Below are positions 56,312 through 64,000 of a stretch of DNA of 64,000 nucleotides, piece after piece. The translations under genes and the position numbers were made by a program. Location: positions 9,891,533 through 9,955,532 of the forward strand of contig NC_085139.1 in NCBI RefSeq assembly GCF_024139115.2, written 5' to 3'. Within the stretch, counting starts at the first letter, position 1, and each line of letters starts with the position of its first letter. The DNA is from Armigeres subalbatus. Lineage: Eukaryota > Arthropoda > Insecta > Diptera > Culicidae. The notes under the pieces were generated by a model. It was given only the letters and a program-made list of their open reading frames with translations, searched no databases and had not been told where the DNA came from.

Positions 56312-57119
56312 TATGGATATGCCTAATGGCAATGACTGGTACATACATCTCACACAAGAAGCACTTTCTTGTACTCACAGGTTCTCGGTTTCATGGAAGA
56401 GAATCCTGTAAACCACAGTTCTACACACACTTCATTGTTACAGCTCATAGTTGATAGGCACGGAACTGCCCTTGCTCCAAGTAATCTCACAATCGCTAGT
56501 AGTTTTCCTTATAGGACATTTTCAGCACAACTCCCATCGCAGGATGAGCGGACATCTGGCTATTTGGAGAGAAGTACATATGTCGGATACCATTGTTTGT
56601 TACACTGACGGCTCCTTCCTCGAAGGTAGAGTGGCAATCTACTCACTGGGTAGACACTGCATTGTCTTTCAAGTGGAAAATATTTGCCATTACGTGTCGA
56701 CACACCAAGAACATTCAGACAGCTTACATCGTTGTATGCTCTTAAGCATAAACTGAAAGAGCTGCACTGGCCGAAGCTGGTTACATGGATGGAGCGTGCG
56801 AGGTGGGAAATTAATATTAATATCTTATAGAAGTTCCGGACAGTCGATATTACCCTCCAATACAACGTTGCTTGCTTCTAATATATGGTGTGGTTCAGGT
56901 CATCAGTGAGTGCTGCCACTGCCACACTCGAGTCATGGAACCTGTCATTGTCAACTGCGTTTTTATGGTCTTTCAAACGGACCTTCAGCTTTCGGCATGT
57001 TTGGGCAATATACAATGCAGGACACTGCAGGTAATCTTCCTTTGGAGTCTTATATATCCATAGCTCATCGGCGATCCTTCAAAGTATTACCACTTCTATA
57101 AACTGCCAGGAAGCCATGC

Positions 57120-57700
57120 TGCCTAAGAGTAGACTAAACAGTAGGGCAGATCACATTTCAAAAATGTTCGAAAATTCCAACTCCCATATATCTATTAGCA
57201 TCATTTTGATAATATAGGAGTCCTGGCAAAATTTCAGGCAATTCGGTGGTCATTTAGGGGTGGCGCGAAGTCAATTTATGTTTATATGGAAATTTGTATG
57301 GGAAAAACTTTGTATTGCGCTTTGCTTCGAACCAATTTCCAGATCGAATGAGTGACGGAGGTGTATTTTCCTATACATTTTGACTGAAATCCCCATACAA
57401 ACTTCAAATCAATTTCGCCAGCTTATGTAACAAGCGATTGTGCTGAAATTTCGAGAGATTGATTTTCTCACCCAAAGACATAATCCTGGGCAGTGCCCCG
57501 AGGAATTCGACAACTTTTTGTTTCTTGGGCCAGTCTATTATCCACGAAAAATTCATGCAAGAAAACAAAATTAAGGTTTATTTTATAATGTGACGGGCTT
57601 ACCCCCCTTAATATTAAGTGGTGTGCCCTCTAGAGCGCGAGTACTTTCAAATTTGGATTCCGTGAGGATTGTCCTTAAGGGGCGGGCCGCGCTTACCCCT
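57120..57700. other. Unclassified DNA
   Basis: No gene or clear repeat boundaries seen. Confidence 0.4.
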
Positions 57701-57709
57701 TCCTCCCCT

Positions 57710-58033
57710 ACGTATGCAAAAATGATAACTCGGCTTAGAAACCTCGCAGTAAACAACTGTGGATACCCAAGCAACCAAAACTACAGATAAGATGTAATGT
57801 TCTGGCTTAGTCACCTTGCATTTTAAGTAATTTTTTGTATGGCTGGAGCGCAAAAGTGAACTTTGAAGTTCTGTTAAGGTGCTTGGAACTCGATGTGAAC
57901 CAAAAGTGAACTAATTGGTTCGGTTAGGAACAAATTCAAGTAAAATTTGAACTTTTGGTTGCTTGGGTATGCTTAATAAACACTAAGCTGCGAGACGGCA
58001 ATGTCCCAAAGGGGGATTGCCATTAAGAAGAAG
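57710..58033 (+). mobile_element. Feilai SINE 3' half, split by a MITE
   Basis: Body GTATGCAAAAATGATAAC, GAAACCTCGCAG up to 57763, then from 57970 TGCTTAATAAACACTAAGCT to the AAGAAGAAG tail. The head is missing. Confidence 0.9.
57764..57969. mobile_element. 206-bp MITE with perfect 17-bp TIRs and TA ends
   Basis: TACCCAAGCAACCAAAA (57764-57780) is the exact inverse of 57953-57969. The outermost TA is probably the TSD, as for Tc1/mariner MITEs. The interior carries AAAGTGAACT repeats. Confidence 0.88.
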
Positions 58034-58183
58034 ATGTATCTATTTAGTTTTAATATTTCAAACAAAAGAAAATCAAAAAGGTAGGGGAAGGTGGGTAGAC
58101 TTGATCCCTTGGGATCCCCACTTATTTTACCGAAAGCCAAAGTAGATTTGTTCTAGCGTATGTTTTGTATAGATCCTCTAGGC

Positions 58184-59263
58184 CAGTCATCCCCAAAGTG
58201 TGGCCCGCGGGCCGCATGCGGCCCTCCAAGCTATTCAATGCGGCCCGCGAAGGATTTCAGAGAATGTGGCCCATTGTTAAGCATTATACATGACTGGAAA
58301 AACTTTTTATTGAGCCCATGTTTTGTTGCAACCATCATGTCAGCGTACCTTAACCTATGGAAAATATTGAACGAAATCAAGATTTTTTCCATGCTACATG
58401 ATGAAGAGAAGTTTAATTGATATTCGGAATGCAGATTAACTCAAGTTCTATTCAACTGCTGACATGTTCACCTGACTTCAAAAACACTTTTAAAACATGC
58501 TGTCGTTATTTGTACGACAACTTGTAGGGGACAACAATTCCTAAAAATAAATACATAAGGGCATATAGCCGGAGTTCTGCTAAACCGCACAAAGCGGCTT
58601 TTAGGCTTTCTTGTGATACTTTGCTCGTCATAAGAAAACAAAATAATATTCGTAGCTATGTTTGCGCTTATTTAATAAAAATATCTTCGATTACTAATGC
58701 GAGTATAGTTCAATTACAATTCCGAATCGAAACACGTTGTTTTGTGTGCAAAATTCATATGATCATTTGGCAAATTATATGATAATACTTTCTGCCAATT
58801 GAACCGAAAAGATGGGGATGCAAAAGAATTATCTCCTGTCAAGTCTGCAAGATAGTCAGCAACGGCGATAAAACCTGCAGAAAACAATGTCTTCACAAGT
58901 ACGTTTTACAAAAATATTTAGTTTATTAGGAATAAAATATTTTGTCAAAATTTTATTTTTTGATATAAAACAACCATTTTGTACTAAGCATTAAAATTCT
59001 AAAAAGAAAAAGAAAGAAAGAAATAAAAGAAGTCGACCGAAATCTAACCTGGCAACAGGTTAAAGCGATAGCCGGGCAACGCTCAGGATGGAGATTTTTC
59101 AAGTCGGCCCTTTGCACCACCGGAGGTGTACAGGATCCGTAAGTAAGTAAGTAATTAAAATTCTATTTGAAATGAAAACAAATATTGCAAATACACTGCG
59201 GCCCGCTTCAACAGCTCAAAATTGCAATGCGGCCCTTGACAGTAAGCATGCTGGGGACCACTG
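58184..59263. mobile_element. hAT element, non-autonomous, 8-bp TSD
   Basis: Ends CAGTCATCCCCAAAG and, inverted, CAGTGGTCCCCAGCA. TGGCCCGCGGGCCGC and GCGGCCC subterminal repeats occur at both ends. TSD CTCTAGGC at 58176-58183 and 59264-59271. About 1.08 kb with no transposase frame. It contains a nested LINE tail at about 59030-59152. Confidence 0.92.
59010..59152 (+). mobile_element. LINE 3'-end fragment with (GTAA)n tail, nested in hAT
   Basis: Reads DRNLTWQQVKAIAGQRSGWR then FFKSALCTTGGVQDP before GTAAGTAAGTAAGTAA (59138-59153). C-terminal tail of an unidentified LINE. Confidence 0.5.
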
Positions 59264-59280
59264 CTCTAGGCAAACGATGA

Positions 59281-60052
59281 AAATAAGAAACATATCAAAT
59301 TTCGTTTCAATGGTTTGTGTTTCATGGGATAAACATCGGAGTTATGAAATGAAGTCCAGAAGGAGTAACCCTATATTGTATATATTTGTAATCGATTTTT
59401 CAATGGATTAATGACTTCTTATGCCGTCAGGGATATTTTTTCCAATACAGGTCCGAGGTCCAGTGATAGAGGTATTCTTCAACCGAAACACCGCCGTATT
59501 ACTTTGTTCTTACAGGAAGTAGTTATTTATAACCTAAATTCACGATGAAATTGATGTTTCAGAATAAAGTATTGGAGCAAGCTTTCCAGGTTAATCTACC
59601 TTTATAATATTACTGATTTGACTGTAAATATATGAGATGGGGTTGGGAGGGTGCATCAGGGCATCAATGAAGTTACAACTGGAGAATGAAGTGGTAGCCA
59701 ATCGGAGTCAAGGAAGGGAAGTTCTAGTCGTTCCCGTCTATTACTTCTATCTCCAGCAGTTGTTAAACAGTTGACGCGCCCTTCTTCAAACAAACCATCC
59801 CGTGGAAAGCCTGAGAAGTATTGCAAATTTCATTTTTGTTGGATCATTCTGCTGGAAGGAGATTCTCATTTTCCCGTGGGTTTCGTGTAAGTGTCTCTGC
59901 TTACAGGTCCACCACCCCCATTCTCGGCCCTTCATACAGCAATATGCTGAAATCGAAATGATATTGAAAATTGACCTTAGTGTTAAGTGGAACCGCATGC
60001 AGAGCAACACTCCAGCCAGGATGGTGGCTAACTACATACATACATACATACA
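59281..60052 (+). mobile_element. Candidate retroelement fragment with (CATA)n tail
   Basis: Ends ACTACATACATACATACATA (60033-60052). It is bracketed by a 22-bp direct repeat beginning AGATCCTCTAGG: right copy 60053-60074, left copy split by the hAT element (58171-58183 joined to 59272-59280). The interior is not recognised, so the class is inferred from tail and duplication only. Confidence 0.45.
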
Positions 60053-60075
60053 GATCCTCTAGGCAAACGATGACT

Positions 60076-61194
60076 ATGTAGTGACCATTTTTTTTGTATT
60101 GACGGACCTACAAATTAACCAGGCAGTTTGTGTGTTTAGACCCTTCTAAAAACACTTTTTGAAGGCCACGCAAAATTTGAATAAATTTTTCTAGCATTGA
60201 CCAAATGCTATCATTTTTTCACAGCACGAAATCAAATATATGCAAAATGGTCCGTACTGTTAAAATATGAACAATCCATCATAATGTTTGGATATTAAAT
60301 TTTGGATTTTAAGTTATTGTTTCAATATGGGGACACTTGATCCCTAATTAGTCACCCATACAAAAATTTGGCAAAAAAATTTTCAGCACTTTTCCAGTAT
60401 TTGTTTTTAATTTATAAAATAGAGGCTTTAAAAATATGGGTTCATTGGGAAAGTTGACCTTAACTTATTCAAAGAATTGAGTGAGATAATAAAACGAATT
60501 ACGTGTAGCCGTAAGGGTCATGCATCCGAATTCAGCTTTTCACACTATCCATATGGCGGTTGCTTTAAATAATTGTGACAGTAACTGCTTCCGACGCTGG
60601 TCGTTGTCTTATCACAGCGAAAATAAAGTGAAACTCATATATTTTGTTTTTCTTATATCGTGGACATTTGCCTATTATTTTTTTCAGAAATAGGAAGAAG
60701 TCTAAGGAGAACTTAATGTATTCCGCATGGCCATCAGTATCATCTGCATCAGACGCTTACTGTAGATAGGAGTTAAGTCCTTCATCTCTTCTTCATTAGA
60801 TATATATTTTTTTCGAAGGACGACTTTGAGCACACTGATTATAGGCGATAAAGGTGGAACTGAGACTAATGCTTTGAGTGACAAACTATTTAACCTGAGG
60901 AATCATTCGATGGTGATTGGTGTGATCGACCCGAAAAAAGTGTTCTAGCATTACTACATCATACCTACCATTTATTTATAAACGAAAAAAGGGAAATAAT
61001 ATCCTAAAAAAAATTATGTTGACCTCTGTGCTGATTCTCTGCTTGAGTTATGTTTTACTGTCAGCAAAGAAAATGAATTTAATTGCATCAGGGACGGAAA
61101 TTATAGTAGCGGAGATATGTATGAACGGCAAATGCTGGGTAAAGCGTACCATTGGTACTTCGCGTACCTGAAGGAATAAAATAGACCCCATCTC
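60076..61194. other. Unclassified AT-rich DNA
   Basis: No recognised genes or RNA. GGGGACACTTGATCCCT at about 60330 resembles GGTGGGTAGACTTGATCCCT at 58090, hinting at related repeat ends. Confidence 0.4.
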
Positions 61195-61524
61195 GCGGTC
61201 CTTAGCCTCTTACCCAGCAACTCCTATCCCTACCTCCCCGCGGTGCTGGGTGGGATACGAGCAACCTTAGGGAAGATCGGGTAACCAACCCCGGTGGGAA
61301 CTATGGTCGTATGCTGACAGGGAAGGGGGGGTTTGCTCCTCTCCGGAGGTGCAAATCTTATTGAGCGTCTGTTCTCCATGTCAGGATCGGATCACAACAG
61401 CGTCTGTTCTCCATGTTAGGGGCGGCTGATCATCGTCCGAGTGCCAGCGAGGGACTCTAAGTGAAACTGTGCACCATGGTCCACCGGAAATAAGGGGAAA
61501 TGGTCCTCCGGAAATTTAGGGGGT
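61195..61524 (+). mobile_element. RTE element 5' UTR
   Basis: GC-rich leader (CTCCCCGCGGTGCTGGGTGG) with two GCGTCTGTTCTCCATGT repeats (61366 and 61401), directly upstream of the RTE reading frame at 61525. Confidence 0.6.
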
Positions 61525-61748
61525 TTGGTGTCAAGCAAGCCAGCCAAAAAAAAAACTTACGCTACGAATAATCAACAAGAGAGTACAGACCGGAACCATC
61601 GGCGAAAACCACTGCGACGAAAAGGGACTAGCGATTGGAAACTCGGTTCGTGGAACTGCAAATCTCTCAACTTCATCGGGAGCACACGCATACTCGCCGA
61701 TGTGCTCAAGGACCGGATTCGGCATCGTAGCGCTGCAGGAGGTTTGTT

Positions 61749-62032
61749 CTTCTTCTTCTTCTTACTGGCATAACATCCCCACACTGGGACAGAGCCGCCT
61801 CGCAGCTTAGTGTTCATTAAGCACTTCCACAGTTATTAACTGCGAGGTTTCTAAGCCAGGTTACCATTTTTGCATTCGTATATCATGAGGCTAGCACGAT
61901 GATACTTTTATGCCCAGGGAAGTCGAGCCAATTTCCAATCCGAAAATTGCCTAGACCGGCACCGGGAATCGAACCCAGCCACCCTCAGCATGGTCTTGCT
62001 TTGTAGCCGCGCGTCTTACCGCACGGCTAAGG
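61749..62032 (-). mobile_element. Feilai SINE inserted in RTE endonuclease
   Basis: Full-length on the minus strand; the tail CTTCTTCTTCTTCTT is at the left. AGGAGGTTTGTT occurs at 61737-61748 and 62030-62041 (at least the last 8 bp are TSD; the first may overlap the SINE end). B box and CCGGTCTAGGC present. Confidence 0.95.
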
Positions 62033-63599
62033 AGGTTTGTTGGAAGGGATCAATGGTGCGAACGTTTAGAACCGTCTACCAGAGCTGCGGCAACACACAC
62101 GAGCTGGGAACAGCTTTTATAGTGATGGGCGACATGCAAAGGCGCGTGATCGGTCGGTCGATCAACGAGAGAATGTGCAGGTTGAGGATCAAATGCCGGT
62201 TCTTCAACTTCAGCATAATCAACGTCCATAGCCCTCACTCTAGAAGCACTGCTGATGATAAGGACGCATTTTACGCGCAGCTGGAACGTGAGTACGACAG
62301 CTTCCCAAGCCACGACGTCAAAATCATCATAGGAGATTTGAACGCTCAGGTTGGCCAAGAGGAGGAGTTTAGACCGACTATTGGAAAGTTCAGCGCTCAA
62401 ATTCGTTCGTTTCGGCCTACGACTAATTGATTTCGCCGCCTCCAAGAATATGGCCATTCGCAGCACCTACTTTCAACACAGCCTCCCGTATCGGTACACC
62501 TGAAGATCACCACTGCAGACAGAATCACAAATCGACCACGTCCTGATTGATGGACGGCACTTCTCCGACATTATCGACGTAAGGACATATCGTGGCGCTA
62601 ACATCGACTCTGACCACTATCTGGTGATGGTTAAACTGCGCCCAAAACTATCCGTTATCAACAATGTTCGGTACCGACGACCGCCGCGGTACGACCTAGA
62701 GCGACTGAACCAACCTGATGTCGCCACTGCATACGCGCAGCATCTTGAGGCAGCGTTGCCGGAAGAGGGTGAGCTCGATGGGCCCCTCTTGAGGACTGCT
62801 GGAATACAGTCAAAGCAGCCATTAACGACGCAGCGGTGAACATCGTTGGGTATATGGGTCGAAGTCGATGGAACGATTGGTTCGACGAAGAGTGCAGAGA
62901 GATTCTGGAGGAAAAGGACGCAGCGCGGGCGGTCGCGCTGCAGCAAGGTACCCGGCAGAACGTGGAACGTTATAGACGGAAGCGGAGACAGCAGACCCGC
63001 CTTTTTCAGGAGAAGAAACGCCGCCTGGAAGAAGCGGAATGCGAGGAGATGGAACAGCTGTGCCGTTCTCAAGAAACACGCAAGTTCTACCAGAAGCTCA
63101 ACGCATCCCGCAAAGGCTTCGTGCCGCGAGCCGAAATGTGCCGGGATAAGGATGGGAGCATCTTGACGGACGAACGTGTGGTGATCGAAAGGTGGAAGCA
63201 GTACTACGAGGAACATTTGAATGGCGCTGAGAGTACAGGCAGTGAAAGTCAAGGCAGCGGAGGAGATGACTACGTCAGTTCAGCGGACGATGGAAGCCAA
63301 CCAGCTCCCACCTTGAGGGAAGTTAAGGATGCCATCCAACAGCTAAAGACCAATAAAGCAGTTGGTAAGGATGGTATCGGAGCTGAGCTCATCAAGATGG
63401 GCCCGGAAAAGCTAGCCACTTGCCTGCACAAATTGATAGTCAGAATCTGGGAAACTGAACAGCTACCGGAGGAGTGGAAGGAAGGGGTGATATGCTCCAT
63501 CTACAAGAAAGGCGACAAGCTGGAGTGTGTGATCTTTCGTGCGATCACCATCCTTAATGCCGCCTACAAAGTGATATCTTCCGTCGTCTGTCACCATTA

Positions 63600-63730
63600 G
63601 GTGCCTGCCAGAGTAGACGCGTCTACGCGACGCGGCGCGAAAATTGCACACAAAGGAATAACAATCAATAATAAGGAGCTGTCAAATCGTATGGACGCTT
63701 CGCACTTCGCGTCTACTCTGGCCGCACCCT
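63600..63730. mobile_element. MITE of about 130 bp in the RTE reverse transcriptase
   Basis: CCAGAGTAGACGCG (63608-63621) is the exact inverse of 63709-63722; outside are GGTGC and GCACCC, then TTA on each side, fitting a 3-bp TSD of PIF/Harbinger type. Non-coding. Confidence 0.7.
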
Positions 63731-64000
63731 TAGTGAATGAGTTCGTGGGAAGTCATCAAGACAAAGTGATGGACTTTCGTGCCTGTTGTTCAGCATTGCG
63801 CTAGAAGGTGTCATGCGGAGAGCCGGGTGTAACAGCCGGGGTACGATTTTCAACAGATCCAGTCAATTTATTTGCTTCGCGGATGACATGGACATTGTCG
63901 GCCGAACATTTGCAAAGCTGGCAGAACTGTACTCCCGCCTGAAACGTGAAGCAACAAAAGTTGGACTGGTGGTGAATGCCTCAAAGACAAAGGCTTGTGG

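Larger units (their letters stand above)
52265..57115 (+). pseudogene. LOA-clade LINE, decayed and interrupted by an RTE copy
   Basis: Starts MATVKIAQINQSIKEQHRL at 52265; the endonuclease shows LVQEPYFSKGSF and VYCSVHLPHDEL with frameshifts. 52716-53315 cannot be assigned. The RT end reads NGLSFNPNKTSIVFF (about 53335) and RTFGKTWGLEPKYIKWIY (53505-53560), then VVRPILVYG and GEVRTIHSKLGH. After the RTE insertion (53667-56311) it resumes with CLMAMTGT, LGFMEENPVNHSSTHTSL and the RNase H motif CYTDGSFLEGR (about 56598-56630), then a decayed C-terminus to about 57115. EN-RT-RNase H order is as in LOA/R1-like LINEs. Dead. Confidence 0.7.
61525..64000 (+). pseudogene. RTE (JAM-like) LINE, interrupted, running off the window
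   Basis: The frame opens at 61525 with a basic leader and LGSWNCKSLNFIGSTRILAD (AP endonuclease start). A Feilai SINE splits it at the conserved LQEV motif; it resumes CWKGSMVRTF (62034 on), with INVHSPHSR, IIGDLNAQVG and, after a frameshift near 62410, QIDHVLIDG and SDHYLVMVKL. Another shift near 62800 leads to the linker and ATCLHKLIVRIWETEQLPEE then WKEGVICSIYKKGD and AITILNAAYKVI. The RT core between about 63590 and 63760 is missing, with a MITE there; it continues GVMRRAGCNSRGTIFN and catalytic FADD (63876-63887). Dead copy. Confidence 0.85.

Overview
The window looks like nuclear DNA of an Aedes-type mosquito. It contains six copies or fragments of the Feilai tRNA-derived SINE (head GGGGCCCTCCTTAGCCGTGC, AAGAAGAAG tail), RTE/JAM-like, LOA-like, I-clade and CR1/L2-like LINEs, and many TIR elements with short target-site duplications. 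There are no operons, bacterial signals or viral genomes. The only host gene I can support is the 3' end of a collagen-like gene on the minus strand (three exons between 41313 and 42862).

Layout. 1-2510: 22-bp palindromic (HindIII-site) minisatellite interrupted by a G-run-rich TIR element. 2511-6960: mostly unclassified DNA with a Cys-tRNA-like SINE, a TCATGA-rich element and, nested in it, a 206-bp near-perfect palindrome flanked by a 14-bp duplication. 6961-7747: LINE-UTR-like repeat. 7761-12961: a full-length I-clade LINE with 13-bp TSDs (ORF1 intact, ORF2 broken). 13476-28040: a CR1/L2-like LINE on the minus strand, split by a 12-kb insertion. That insertion (14917-26946) is flanked by an exact 26-bp duplication. 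It consists of 115 units of a 99-bp repeat followed by a Met-tRNA-like SINE ending in a hexamer tail. 28041-41300: RTE fragment, foldback-like composite element (32850-36390), 143-bp minisatellite, strand-switching low-complexity DNA, Feilai and small MITEs. 41313-42862: collagen exons. 43571-49718: a 3.07-kb tandem duplication that captured part of a hAT-like element and a Feilai SINE. 49719-57115: nested DNA transposons, a mariner-like remnant and a LOA LINE split by an RTE copy which is itself split by a TIR element. 57590-60075: Feilai split by a TA-flanked MITE, and a hAT element with 8-bp TSD. 61195-64000: RTE element with 5' UTR, interrupted by Feilai and a MITE, running off the window.

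The strongest candidate for something undescribed is the 12-kb insertion. It looks like a SINE insertion whose 5' side carries a 99-bp sequence amplified to exactly 115 copies, inside an otherwise open LINE reading frame. Because 99 is divisible by three and the unit lacks stops in several frames on both strands, it makes enormous reading frames (up to 2170 codons), one running in frame into the LINE reverse transcriptase. I regard these as by-products of the repeat, not proven genes. The other notable feature is depth of nesting: many insertions leave diagnostic TSDs, so relative ages can be read directly.
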